A stretch of 64,000 nucleotides of DNA, from the NCBI GenBank assembly GCA_019240475.1, contig JAFAYI010000031.1, forward strand, positions 372,001 through 436,000, read 5' to 3'. The notes under the pieces are model-generated. The model worked only from the letters and a program-made list of their open reading frames with translations, did no database searches and was not told the DNA's origin. The DNA is from Acidobacteriaceae bacterium. GTDB lineage: Bacteria > Acidobacteriota > Terriglobia > Bryobacterales > Bryobacteraceae. Shown here in pieces: positions 34,388-43,982 of the stretch. How positions within the stretch are numbered: position 1 is the stretch's first letter; each line of letters starts with the position of its first letter. The position numbers and the translations under genes are program-made.

Positions 34388-35748
34388 TTGGGTCCACCTG
34401 TGGGCGACGGCTGTTGCGGGTTGTTGGATTGCTGGAGAGCGTTGCGCTGGGTGCTGGTCTGGCTGTTTTGCTGCTGTTGTTTGAGCTGTGGCGGAGGCGC
34501 GGGCGATTTCTCGTTCCTGGGCTGGCGGACGGCTACTTTGATGCCGTCCTGGAGCTTGTCGAAGCCATCGGTCACGACGGTTTCGCCGGGACTAACGCCC
34601 GTAACGGCGGCGTTCGTGCCATCCGCGGTGGCGACATTGACGTTGCGCGACTGCACTGTCTGGTTCGCGTTGACGATATAGACGAAAGAAACGTCGTTAT
34701 TGCGCTGGACGGCGGCGGTGGGCACGATGTTGACACCCATCAGAGTGCGAACGAGAAGTTTGGCGTTGACGAATTCGTTGGGAAAGAGCTTGTTGTCTTT
34801 GTTGGCGAACTGAGCGCGTACGCGAACGGTGCCGGTGCTGGTATCGATCTGGTTATCGAGAGTGAGCACGGCGCCCTGGGCTAGTTCGCTTTGATCGTCG
34901 CGGCTGAGCGCGTCCACGCGGAGCTTATGGCCGGCGCGCATTTGAGCGACGACATCGGAGATGTAGTCTTCCGCCATGGTGAAGATGACGGTGATGGGCT
35001 GGAGCTGCGTAATGGTGGCGATGCCCGTCGTTCCGTTGGCGGGAACAATGTTGCCGGGGTCGACGGTGCGGAGACCTACTCGGCCATCAATCGGAGAAGT
35101 GATGCGGGTGTAATCGACATTGACCTTTGCGGCGTCCAGGTTGCCTTCGTCGAGCTTCACGGTGCCTTCGTCCTGGTGCACGGTGGCTTGCTGGGTGGCG
35201 ACCTGCTGCTCCGGTATGGCGTGCTGCTGGAAGGCCGCCTGGTAGCGGTTGAGATCGACCCGGGCGTTTTCAAGCAGAGCCTGATCGCGCAGGAGCTGGC
35301 CTTGGGCCTGGACGAGCACGGCTTGGTACGGGCGCGGATCGATGGTGGCGAGCACGTCTCCTTTGTGCACGATCTGCCCTTCCTTGTAATGAATTTCGGT
35401 GAGAGTGCCAACCACGCGGCTGGCAACTGTAATGGTGAAAACGGGCGTGACGGTTCCGAGCGCTTCGATGTATTCGCCCATGTCCCCCTTGGCGACTTTG
35501 ACGGCAGAGACAGGGATGGCGCCTCCGTAGCCGCCCTTGCCCTTGCCTTTGCCCTTGCTCTGCTGCTGCGACTCCGCGGGCGCGGACTGGCGCGAGAAGA
35601 AGTAAGCGCCCCCGCCGAGAATGCAGAGCGCGATGACCCAGGCCAGCCAGCGATGGCGCCGGCGGGGCGGATTAGATGGCGGTTGGGGATCTGGACGGTC
35701 GGGAACGTCGGCCGCGGGCGGAGAGTGAGGGTGTGGGTTCATAGGCAA
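34384..35748 (-). CDS. RND efflux periplasmic adaptor (MdtA-like membrane fusion protein)
   Basis: 454 aa. Short cytoplasmic Pro/His-rich N terminus, one TM helix (WLAWVIALCILGGGAYFF), a Lys/Gly repeat (KGKGKGKGGYGG), then lipoyl/barrel-sandwich (VVGTLTEIHYKEGQIVHKGD, IDPRPYQAVLVQAQ), helical hairpin and beta-barrel domains (YTRITSPIDGRVGLRTVDPG). It links the RND pump to the outer channel. The C terminus is a Gln/Asn/Pro-rich disordered tail (~420-454). First gene of the pump operon; the promoter should lie in 35749-35924, shared with the divergent PhyH gene. Confidence 0.94.
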   Translation of the reverse strand: MPMNPHPHSPPAADVPDRPDPQPPSNPPRRRHRWLAWVIALCILGGGAYFFSRQSAPAESQQQSKGKGKGKGGYGGAIPVSAVKVAKGDMGEYIEALGTVTPVFTITVASRVVGTLTEIHYKEGQIVHKGDVLATIDPRPYQAVLVQAQGQLLRDQALLENARVDLNRYQAAFQQHAIPEQQVATQQATVHQDEGTVKLDEGNLDAAKVNVDYTRITSPIDGRVGLRTVDPGNIVPANGTTGIATITQLQPITVIFTMAEDYISDVVAQMRAGHKLRVDALSRDDQSELAQGAVLTLDNQIDTSTGTVRVRAQFANKDNKLFPNEFVNAKLLVRTLMGVNIVPTAAVQRNNDVSFVYIVNANQTVQSRNVNVATADGTNAAVTGVSPGETVVTDGFDKLQDGIKVAVRQPRNEKSPAPPPQLKQQQQNSQTSTQRNALQQSNNPQQPSPTGGPK

Positions 35749-35924
35749 GCGATCGGACGCGTTTCGAGAGCGGACTTAGCGCGCTCCTATGACGACTATG
35801 AAGGGCCGCCGCGAATTTGGCGACTGCCGAACGGGCTAGCTGCGCATACGCCATTCGGCATAGCGGAAAACACGGTCACTGCATGGGAAAATAAGCTTTC
35901 AGCGAAATAGGAGAGCTGTGAAGG

Positions 35925-37004
35925 ATGAGTTCCGTTGCGAATGCATTGCCGGGTGTTCCGGATGTGGAGTCGCCGCTTTTCGAGACGATTTTTAACAACA
36001 AAGATGTAACGCCGGAGACCCTGGAGGTTGCGCGGAAGCTGCGCAAGGATGGTTTTGCGGTGATCGATTTCCCCGACCCGGATTTCGACATGACTGCCGA
36101 GAAGATCAAGCGCGCGCTGGATGACAGGTACGACTGGAAGGCTTGGCGCGCCGGCGCGATTCCAGGCCTGCGGGTGCAGGACGCATGGGATACAGTGCCG
36201 GAGGTGAAGCAACTGGCTTGTAACCCGAAAATTTTGAAGTTACTTTCCGATCTTTACGGCCGGCGGGTGTTTCCTTTTCAGACGCTGAATTTTCCAGTAG
36301 GAACGCAGCAGCACTTTCATACCGATAGCGTGCACTTCAGCTCGTCGCCGGAAAGGTTTATGGCGGGAGTTTGGGTGGCGCTCGAAGATATCGACGCCGA
36401 TAACGGGCCTCTGGTGTATTATCCGGGTTCGCATTCCCTGCCGATTTTCACGAACGAACATATTGGGGTGAATCCCGACACGCAGGCCCAGAATATGTAC
36501 GGGCATTATCCGGCATACGAGAAGGCGTGGGAGGCGATTGTCGAGGCGCTCGATCTGAAGCCGTTTTACTTTTACGCAAAGAAGGGTCAAGCGCTGATCT
36601 GGGCGGCTAATCTGTTGCACGGAGGAGCCGCGCAGAAGGATAGGAACCGCACCAGATACAGCCAAGTTACTCATTATTACTTCGAAAATTGCGCTTATTA
36701 CACGCCGATGGGGAGCGTGGAGTTTCTGGGACCGGTGCAGTTTCGAGACAACATCGTCGATATATCGACCGGGAAACGGATGCCGAACCAGGTAAACGGG
36801 ATGGAAGTGCCGGCATCGCATATTGCACATACGGTTCCGAGCAAGCATTTCTTGAGGGATCTCGCCAAGCGGCCGACCAAGACCCCTCCCGGCTTCGATC
36901 CGAAGGCGTATCTGAAGGCTAATCCCGACGTGGCCCGGGCGAAAGTGGACCCGGTGAAGCACTGGCTGGAGTTCGGGTATCGGGAAGGCCGGCCTTTGCG
37001 GTGA
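35925..37004 (+). CDS. Phytanoyl-CoA dioxygenase (PhyH) family protein with extra C-terminal motif
   Basis: 359 aa with AGGAG 11 nt upstream of the ATG. The Fe(II)/2-oxoglutarate core has the HxD motif in QQHFHTDSVHF and the distal His in LIWAANLLHGGA. VALEDIDADNGPLVYYPGSH is the family signature. The last ~36 residues (FDPKAYLKANPDVARAKVDP then WLEFGYREGRPL) match a motif more often seen in surface-polysaccharide glycosyltransferases and secreted proteins. The substrate is unknown; many bacterial PhyH enzymes hydroxylate small molecules or sugar-linked groups. Confidence 0.88.
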   Translation: MSSVANALPGVPDVESPLFETIFNNKDVTPETLEVARKLRKDGFAVIDFPDPDFDMTAEKIKRALDDRYDWKAWRAGAIPGLRVQDAWDTVPEVKQLACNPKILKLLSDLYGRRVFPFQTLNFPVGTQQHFHTDSVHFSSSPERFMAGVWVALEDIDADNGPLVYYPGSHSLPIFTNEHIGVNPDTQAQNMYGHYPAYEKAWEAIVEALDLKPFYFYAKKGQALIWAANLLHGGAAQKDRNRTRYSQVTHYYFENCAYYTPMGSVEFLGPVQFRDNIVDISTGKRMPNQVNGMEVPASHIAHTVPSKHFLRDLAKRPTKTPPGFDPKAYLKANPDVARAKVDPVKHWLEFGYREGRPLR

Positions 37005-37026
37005 GTCCGGCTTACGGAGATCTCTG

Positions 37027-38364
37027 CTAATACCCTTGGCCGGCGATTTTTTGATTCTCGGCCTTCCAGCGCATGGCGGCGTAGATGCGATTGTAGCCGC
37101 TCGGGTGGTCAAAGAAGATCCATTCCTCGATAGCGCCCGGCTTCATTTTGCGGTACTCGCCCAGGTGGATGGCGGCTTGGGCAAAACCATCGGGCTGGCG
37201 GCTGGCGTTCAATCCGTACATATCGGCTTCGTATTCGGCCGTTCGCGTCTGGGTATTGATGATGGGAGTCAGAACGAAGAAATAAATCGAGGCGAGCAAA
37301 ACAACCAGCGGGAGTATGGCGGGATCGGCGATGTCGAGGATGCGCCATTTTTCTCCCCAGCGGGCGAGACACCGGGCCATGGACCAACGAAGAAAAGCGA
37401 AGCCGCAGACGACCACGATGACGAAGAAGAGTATGTCCTTGTAAATGTGGTGCAGCACATAATGCCCCATCTCGTGTCCCATGACGGCCTGGATTTCTTC
37501 CGGAGAGCCGCGGCGCAGAAGGTTATCGTTGAGGGTAATTCGCATGGTGTTGCCGAAGCCGCTGACATTGGCGCTCATGCGGTTGGATTGGCGGGAGGCA
37601 TCGATTTGGTAGACGTCTTTCGCAGGGATGCCGTTGGCGCGCGCCATGCGTAGGATGGGCTCGGTAATCTTGGGATCGTTGAGGCGGGCGACTTTGTTGA
37701 AGATCGGCTGGATGTACACGGGGCCGATCAGCATGATAAAGATGAGAAAGGCCAGGGTGACGACAGCACCCCAGATCCACCAGGTGCGGCGAAGGCGGCG
37801 AACGATGGCGAACAAGATAGCTACTATGATGCCGCCGAGAATCAGACTTACTAACAGTCCTTTGAACTGATCGCCTAACCAGGGGCCAAAGGTCTGCGTT
37901 GCGAGGCCGTATTGGTGCTCGCGTATATAGCCCTCGTAGACGGTGAGCGGGAAGGAGAGCACGGAAGTAAGCAGCAGATACTCGACCCAGTAAGTAAATG
38001 TCTGAAGAAACCGGAAACGGGTGATGCGCTCGGCAAAATCGCGCATGGATGCGGACCAGCCGAGATTCAGGAGCAGCAGACAGATTGCGACGCCATAAAG
38101 AAAATCCCACAGAATGAGCCAGTAGCCCCCCTCGAAGTATGCGTCCGAGCGAGCTTTGGAGGCGGCGGGAATGAGGGCCATGTAGGCGTCGGTTGCTCGT
38201 TCGACAGCGAAGTTGGGAGACGACTGGGCGTCGGGTGGGATCGAAGTAATGGTGGGCATCGCGGTGGTGAGCCCAGGAGGAGGCGACGCTTGCTGCTGCG
38301 CGAACGCGGGTAGCAGGGCGAGCGGAAGCGCGGCGAAAGCCAGCAGGGAGCGGGGTCGGGGCAT
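37027..38364 (-). CDS. M48 family zinc endopeptidase (Ste24/CAAX-protease-1-like)
   Basis: 445 aa. Signal-like N terminus (LLAFAALPLALLPAFAQQ), several TM helices, then the catalytic VMGHEMGHYVLHHIY with HEXXH (~residues 294-298) and third ligand Glu in TAEYEADMYGLN. The internal segment VSGFGNTMRITLNDNLL is typical of Ste24-type M48 proteases. It acts in the membrane, probably in protein quality control. It converges with the PhyH gene (22-nt gap). Confidence 0.93.
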   Translation of the reverse strand: MPRPRSLLAFAALPLALLPAFAQQQASPPPGLTTAMPTITSIPPDAQSSPNFAVERATDAYMALIPAASKARSDAYFEGGYWLILWDFLYGVAICLLLLNLGWSASMRDFAERITRFRFLQTFTYWVEYLLLTSVLSFPLTVYEGYIREHQYGLATQTFGPWLGDQFKGLLVSLILGGIIVAILFAIVRRLRRTWWIWGAVVTLAFLIFIMLIGPVYIQPIFNKVARLNDPKITEPILRMARANGIPAKDVYQIDASRQSNRMSANVSGFGNTMRITLNDNLLRRGSPEEIQAVMGHEMGHYVLHHIYKDILFFVIVVVCGFAFLRWSMARCLARWGEKWRILDIADPAILPLVVLLASIYFFVLTPIINTQTRTAEYEADMYGLNASRQPDGFAQAAIHLGEYRKMKPGAIEEWIFFDHPSGYNRIYAAMRWKAENQKIAGQGY

Positions 38365-38629
38365 TTAGGGTTTCTTCAATATAGCGATTTGGCGGCCGCG
38401 ATGCGTGCCCCGCCTCCAAACGGCAGGAAGTGAACGGGAATCGCTACAGCCGGCGCCAACGTCGGCGAGGTGGCCGCCACTGCTGCACCCGACTTACTAT
38501 TTTCGGCGATTGGACTTCTGCGGATAGCTCAGAAGCCCACCCTCATTTTTCTCTTCCCTCTCTCCCGCCCCTGATTGTATATTTGTAAAAATCACTCGCG
38601 CTATTTAAAACCTTTCCAAGGGGTGGAAC

Positions 38630-41600
38630 ATGGTTCGTCTCAGAATCACCGGCCCGTCGTGTTTGCTACTGGCCGCCGGGCTCGCTCAGCTTCTTCCCGC
38701 GCAAACCGGAACGGCCTCGCTCTCCGGCGTGGTCCTCGATCAATCCCGAGCCGATGTCGCCGGCGCGCGCCTCACGCTCCGCAACACTGCTCAGTCGCTC
38801 CAGCGTGAAACCGACACCAACGAGTCCGGCGGCTACACCTTCGCCTCGCTTCCGCCCGGCGCCTACACGCTCACCGTCGAAAAGCCCGGCTTCAGCAAGT
38901 ACGAACAGAATAATCTCCGCCTGCCCGTCGATTCCGCCGTGACCAGTAACGTCACGCTCCAAATCGGCTCCGTCAACCAGCAGATCGAAGTCAACTCCCA
39001 AGCCGTCGCCATCAACACCACCGACGCCTCCATCGGCAACACCTTCAACAACAATCAAATTGAAGAGCTGCCTCTCGAAAGCCGCAACGTCCCCGACCTG
39101 CTCAGCCTCCAAACCGGCGTCGTCTACACTGGCAATCGCCCCGACATCGATCTCAATACCGATACCCGCAGCGGCGCTGTCAATGGCGCGCGCAGCGATC
39201 AGAGCAACATCACGCTCGACGGCGTTCAGGTCAACGAAAAAGGCGGCTACGCGTTCCAATCCGTCCTGCCTGTCACCCTCGATTCCGTTGAAGAGTTCCG
39301 CGTTACCACGACGAACTATGGCGCCGAGCAAGGCGGGGCGGGCGGCGCTCAGGTCTCGCTCGTCACCAAGAGCGGCACTAACTCGTATCACGGCTCTGTC
39401 TACGAATACAACCGCAACTCGTTCTCTAGCGCCAATGACTACTTTGTGAAAGCGGCGCAGCTCGAATCTGGCCAACCCAATGAGCCGAACTTCCTCAACC
39501 GGAATATCTTCGGCGGCTCCCTCGGCGGTCCCATTAAGAAGGACCGTCTCTTCTACTTCATCAATTACGAAGGCTACCGCGACGTCGAAGACGTCAGCGC
39601 CCTCCGCACCGTCCCCAGCGCCACTCTTCGCGACGGCATCATGCAATACGTCTGCCAGGACCCCACTCAATGTCCAGGGGGCGCCGTCACCGGCCTCAGC
39701 GGGAAACAATATTCCTACGCCTCCGGCATCATGGCGCTCAGCCCGCAGCAACTCACCGCCATGGATAGCGGCAGCCTCGGCCCGCACGGCCCCGACCCTG
39801 CCGTCATCAACTACATGAACACGGTCTATCCGCTGCCCAACGACTTCACGACGGGCGACTTACTCAACTCCGCCGGATATCGCTTCCGCGCGCCCACCAC
39901 CACCGACAAGAATTGGTACATCGCCAAGCTCGACTACAACATCACCGCCGATGGGCGCCATCGCCTGTCCGTCAGTGGCGCGCTCTCGAACGAAGCCGAC
40001 GCCGGCGCGCCCTTTCTGCCCGGCTCCTTGCCCGAAACCACCACCGTCAACTACAACAAAGGCATCATTGCCAACTACGAAGCGTCGCTCACGCCCACCC
40101 TGCTCAACGATTTTCGCTATGGCTTCATTCGCGAAAGCATCGGTACCGGCGGCGATTCCACCCAGCCCTGGATCGATTTCCCGACCTTCGACCAGGGCAT
40201 CACGTACGGCTCCTCTTTCCAGCGTCCCATTCATAACTTCAACGACGACTTTACTTGGATCCACGGCAAGCACACCATTCAATTCGGTGTCCAAATCTCT
40301 TTGCTCCGCGATCACGAAACAAATTCTAATAACTCCTTCAGCAACGGCATCGCGAATCCGGAATGGACCGCCGATTCCGGTTTCGCCAATAAAGGCGTCC
40401 CGCTCGATCCAGCCGCCAACGGGTATCCTGCGGTGGCGCAAGGCTTCAATACCGATTACGACTACCCCATAACTGCTCTCCTCGGAATGGTCACGCTCGT
40501 TAACGCCAATTACAATTACCAGCGCAACGGTCAGCCTCTTTCGCAGGGCACGCCCGTCAGTCGTAACTTCGCCGAAGACGCCTACGAAATGTACGTCCAG
40601 GATATCTGGAAAATAAAGCCTAACTTCACCGCCACCGTCGGCCTGCGTTACTCGCTCTTTTCGCCGCCCTGGGAAACCAACGGGCTCGAAGTTACTCCCA
40701 CCATCAATCTCGGCAACTGGCTAACCGATCGCGCCGATGCCATGCGCGAAGATATTCCCTCCAGCGCCCTCCCGCTCATCTCCTATGACTGGTCCGGCCC
40801 CGCCAACGGCGGCAAGCCTGGCTATTACAACTGGGACTATCACAACTTCGGGCCGCGCGCCTCGCTCGCCTACTCGCCCGGCTTCGATTCCGGGTTTCTC
40901 AAGACCTTATTCGGCGGCCCCGACCACACCAGCATCCGCGCCGGATTCAGCGTCGTCTACGATCGCGTTGGCGAAAGCATCGTCGATACCTTCGATCAAA
41001 ATGGCGCCTTCGGCCTCTTTACCGAGCTCACCAATCCCTCCGCTGTCCAAACCTCCATCACCGCCCCGCGCCTCACCAGCCTCAACACCATCCCCACTAC
41101 CGACTACACGGGCGCCAATATCTTTATCCCCGCCCCTCCTGCAACCTTCCCGCAGACCTATCCTACCGGCCTCGGCGCCATCACTTGGGGCATCGATCAA
41201 GGCCTCAAGACTCCTTACGCTTATACTCTCGACTTCGCCATCAGCCGCCAGTTGCCGTCGCGTTTCTCTCTCGACATCGCCTACGTCGGACGCCTCTCTC
41301 ACCGCGAGCTCGCGCAGGAAGATCTCGCCGAGCCTCTCGATATCTACGACGCCAAATCCGGCATTGACTACTTCACGGCCGCGACCGCCCTCGCCAATGT
41401 CTACCGGCCGCAGCTCGCCGCCGGCAACACCACCCCCACGTCCAACTTCAATCCCGCCAGTCTGCCCCAGAAGGTCCAGCAGTTCTGGGCCGACACCATC
41501 CAGCCTCTCGCTCCCGGCGGCGCCTACAGCATCGGCGCCTGCGCCAAACCCGGCCAAACCTCCACCACGAGCCCCGTCGTTGCCGCCTTCGACCTCTTCT

Positions 41601-42565
41601 GTTCCACCAGCCTCAACGAATCGCTCGCCCTCTACGAACTCGACGAGTACGGCATCCCCGACGCCAATAATCCCAACCGCGTCTATTTCCCGAGCACCGG
41701 TCAATACACGTACTACACTCCGCAGTTCTCCTCGCTCTACGCCTGGCGTTCCATCGCCAATGCGAATTACAACGCTCTGCAAGTGACCCTCCGTCGCGGC
41801 AACGCTCATGGCCTCCAATTTGACGTGAATTACACGTTTTCTAAGTCCATTGATCTCGCCTCCGACGCCGAGCGCATCGCCCCCGCCAGCTCCAGCAGCG
41901 CTCTCAATAACGACATCGAAAATACCTGGAATCCGAAACAGGAGCGCGCCGTCTCCTCCTACGACCTCACCCATCAGCTCAACGCGAACTGGATCTATCA
42001 GCTTCCCTTCGGCCGCGGCAAGTTACTCGCCGGCACTGCCCCGCGCTGGCTGGACGCCATCATCGGCGGCTGGCAACTATCCGGTCTGTTCCGCGTCACC
42101 AGCGGCTTCCCCGTGAACGTCGACAACGGATACAGTAACTACCCGACTAACTTCGAGCAGGAAGGCAACGCTACCATTGTTAGTCAGCCCGTAACCGGCA
42201 AATACACCGTGCAAAGCGGACCCGACGCCGGCGCCATTAATATCTTCCAGGCCGGCCCCGCCGCCATCAATAATTTCACTTATACGCTCCCCGGCCAATC
42301 CGGCGACCGCAACCCTATCCGCGGCCAAGGCTACTTCGGCATCGATATGGGCCTCGCCAAGCGCTGGAACATGCCCTGGAGCGAAAAGCAAAGTCTCCAG
42401 CTCCGCTGGGAAGTGTTCAACGTGACGAACTCCGTCCGCTTCGATGTGCAGTCCAGCGTTACATCCGGTTCGCTGACCATGGGGAACTCCACTAGCTTCG
42501 GCAATTACACCGGCTTGCTAACGAATCCGCGCATCATGCAAATCGCTGCGCGCTATGAATTTTAG
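38630..42565 (+). CDS. Oar-like TonB-dependent receptor with carboxypeptidase-regulatory domain
   Basis: 1311 aa. Signal peptide (~1-25), N-terminal CarboxypepD_reg-like Ig fold (GTASLSGVVLDQSRADVAGA to YTFASLPPGAYTLTVEKPGF), plug domain (FNNNQIEELPLESRNVPDLL; GARSDQSNITLDGVQVNEKG; VEEFRVTTTNYGAEQGGAGG) and a large beta-barrel ending in Phe after an alternating strand (IMQIAARYEF). This is the family expanded in Acidobacteria for uptake of glycans or large substrates. SD (AAGGGG) is well placed before the ATG. Its stop overlaps the convergent amidohydrolase gene by 4 nt. It is the first C-rich gene to the right of the skew switch. Confidence 0.93.
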   Translation: MVRLRITGPSCLLLAAGLAQLLPAQTGTASLSGVVLDQSRADVAGARLTLRNTAQSLQRETDTNESGGYTFASLPPGAYTLTVEKPGFSKYEQNNLRLPVDSAVTSNVTLQIGSVNQQIEVNSQAVAINTTDASIGNTFNNNQIEELPLESRNVPDLLSLQTGVVYTGNRPDIDLNTDTRSGAVNGARSDQSNITLDGVQVNEKGGYAFQSVLPVTLDSVEEFRVTTTNYGAEQGGAGGAQVSLVTKSGTNSYHGSVYEYNRNSFSSANDYFVKAAQLESGQPNEPNFLNRNIFGGSLGGPIKKDRLFYFINYEGYRDVEDVSALRTVPSATLRDGIMQYVCQDPTQCPGGAVTGLSGKQYSYASGIMALSPQQLTAMDSGSLGPHGPDPAVINYMNTVYPLPNDFTTGDLLNSAGYRFRAPTTTDKNWYIAKLDYNITADGRHRLSVSGALSNEADAGAPFLPGSLPETTTVNYNKGIIANYEASLTPTLLNDFRYGFIRESIGTGGDSTQPWIDFPTFDQGITYGSSFQRPIHNFNDDFTWIHGKHTIQFGVQISLLRDHETNSNNSFSNGIANPEWTADSGFANKGVPLDPAANGYPAVAQGFNTDYDYPITALLGMVTLVNANYNYQRNGQPLSQGTPVSRNFAEDAYEMYVQDIWKIKPNFTATVGLRYSLFSPPWETNGLEVTPTINLGNWLTDRADAMREDIPSSALPLISYDWSGPANGGKPGYYNWDYHNFGPRASLAYSPGFDSGFLKTLFGGPDHTSIRAGFSVVYDRVGESIVDTFDQNGAFGLFTELTNPSAVQTSITAPRLTSLNTIPTTDYTGANIFIPAPPATFPQTYPTGLGAITWGIDQGLKTPYAYTLDFAISRQLPSRFSLDIAYVGRLSHRELAQEDLAEPLDIYDAKSGIDYFTAATALANVYRPQLAAGNTTPTSNFNPASLPQKVQQFWADTIQPLAPGGAYSIGACAKPGQTSTTSPVVAAFDLFCSTSLNESLALYELDEYGIPDANNPNRVYFPSTGQYTYYTPQFSSLYAWRSIANANYNALQVTLRRGNAHGLQFDVNYTFSKSIDLASDAERIAPASSSSALNNDIENTWNPKQERAVSSYDLTHQLNANWIYQLPFGRGKLLAGTAPRWLDAIIGGWQLSGLFRVTSGFPVNVDNGYSNYPTNFEQEGNATIVSQPVTGKYTVQSGPDAGAINIFQAGPAAINNFTYTLPGQSGDRNPIRGQGYFGIDMGLAKRWNMPWSEKQSLQLRWEVFNVTNSVRFDVQSSVTSGSLTMGNSTSFGNYTGLLTNPRIMQIAARYEF

Positions 42566-43953
42566 TGTCCGAACGAAGCTCTGACTTGGTTTTTGTAGGT
42601 ATTTGCTTTCGCTAATATTGCGGGCTCATCGAGAGTAAGCATCTTTCGCTCGTCCATCACGATGCGCCCGCCGATAATAGTCGTCCGCACGTCCGATGCT
42701 TTCAGCGCATATACAATCTGCGCATAGGCGTCATACATGGGGGTCGCGTGCGCCGCCGTCGTATCCACCACAATCAGGTCTGCCTTCTTTCCGGCCTCGA
42801 GCGACCCGATCTGCTTCTCCATGTGCAGCGCCCGTGCGCCGGCAATTGTCGCCAGCGCAACCGTTTGCTCCGCCGGCAGCGAGGTCGGATCCATGCGCGC
42901 AAACTTTTGCAGCTTCGCTCCCAGGTCCATCTCTTCAAATAGGTCCTGATTATTGTTGCTCGCCGGCCCATCCGAACCGATCCCCACCGCTACTCCGCTC
43001 GCCAGCATCTCCGGCACCGGCGATAATCCCGCCGCGGTTTTCATGTTGCTCGATGGATTGAAGGAGCAGCCCACCTCAAACCGCGCGAGCGTTCGAACAT
43101 CTGCCTGGTCTACCCACACGCAATGCGCCCCCGTCACATCTGGCCCCAGCAGTCCGATTCGCGCCATGTACTGCACCGGCGACAATCCGTGCTCTTTGCG
43201 GCTCTGCTCCAGCTCGGTCGGCGCCTCCGCTATGTGCGTCAGAATCGGCGCGCGATTCCGCCGCGCCAGCTCCGCCGCTCTCTTCAGTAGCTCCTCGCTA
43301 CACGTGTAAATCGAGTGCGGCGCGACCGCCGCCGTAATCAACCCATCGCCTCTCCAGTGATCCAGATACGTCTGCGTGTAAGTGATCGCTGCCTCTTCGT
43401 TCTTGTTATCTGGGGCTGGGAAGCCGATGATCGTTTCCCCAAGCACGCCCCGCATTCCGCCTTCTTTCATCGCGCGCGCCACATCGTCTTCGAAGTAATA
43501 CATGTCCGCCGCCGTGGTCGTCCCGCCCCGCAGCATCTCCAGCATGCTCAGCTTCGTGCCCCAATACACGAACTCCGCCGTCACATTGCGCGCCTCCGCT
43601 GGAAATATGTACTTCTTCAGCCACTCCTCCAGCGCCCGGTCCTCAGCCAATCCCCGAAACAAACTCATCGCCATGTGCGTGTGCGCGTTGATCAATCCCG
43701 GCATCACCAACCCGCCGCGTGCATCCACCGTGCGCCGCGCTTCATACCGCCCCGCGATCGCGCCCGCCGCGCCCACCGCTACAATTTCATCGCCCCTCGC
43801 CACCACCGCGCCATCTTCTATCACGCGCCGCTTTGCATCCATCGTCACGACGATCCCATGCGTCACTATCAAATCGACGCTCTCTCGATCCGCCTGCGCC
43901 GCCCATCCGCTGCAACAGCACGCCACTGCCGCAAGACATCCCAGCTTCCGCAT
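42562..43953 (-). CDS. Amidohydrolase of the MTA/SAH deaminase (MtaD/AtzB) family with signal sequence
   Basis: 463 aa from ATG 43953; an in-frame ATG at 44028 lies inside the upstream gene. Metal-binding HTHMAMSLFRGLAED, AVAPHSIYTCSEELL, ILTHIAEAPTELEQS, and the GIGSDGPASNNNQDLFEEM signature are complete, as in 5-methylthioadenosine/S-adenosylhomocysteine deaminases. Unusually it starts with a hydrophobic, Cys-rich leader (MRKLGCLAAVACCCSGWAAQ), suggesting export or lipidation; cytosolic relatives lack this. The substrate outside the cytoplasm would be unexpected, so deamination of another imidazole/purine is possible. Confidence 0.85.
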   Translation of the reverse strand: MRKLGCLAAVACCCSGWAAQADRESVDLIVTHGIVVTMDAKRRVIEDGAVVARGDEIVAVGAAGAIAGRYEARRTVDARGGLVMPGLINAHTHMAMSLFRGLAEDRALEEWLKKYIFPAEARNVTAEFVYWGTKLSMLEMLRGGTTTAADMYYFEDDVARAMKEGGMRGVLGETIIGFPAPDNKNEEAAITYTQTYLDHWRGDGLITAAVAPHSIYTCSEELLKRAAELARRNRAPILTHIAEAPTELEQSRKEHGLSPVQYMARIGLLGPDVTGAHCVWVDQADVRTLARFEVGCSFNPSSNMKTAAGLSPVPEMLASGVAVGIGSDGPASNNNQDLFEEMDLGAKLQKFARMDPTSLPAEQTVALATIAGARALHMEKQIGSLEAGKKADLIVVDTTAAHATPMYDAYAQIVYALKASDVRTTIIGGRIVMDERKMLTLDEPAILAKANTYKNQVRASFGH

Positions 43954-43982
43954 CCCCGGACTATAGCGCAGCGCGAGATCAG

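Noticed and set aside
1380..38450. Replication origin or terminus at the GC-skew switches
   Set aside because: Two opposite switches 37 kb apart cannot both be replication landmarks, and no dnaA, DnaA-box cluster, dif site or parABS genes were seen.
38666..39787. 373-aa open frame opposite the Oar-like receptor
   Set aside because: Antisense shadow; the receptor on the plus strand has clear domains and a ribosome binding site.
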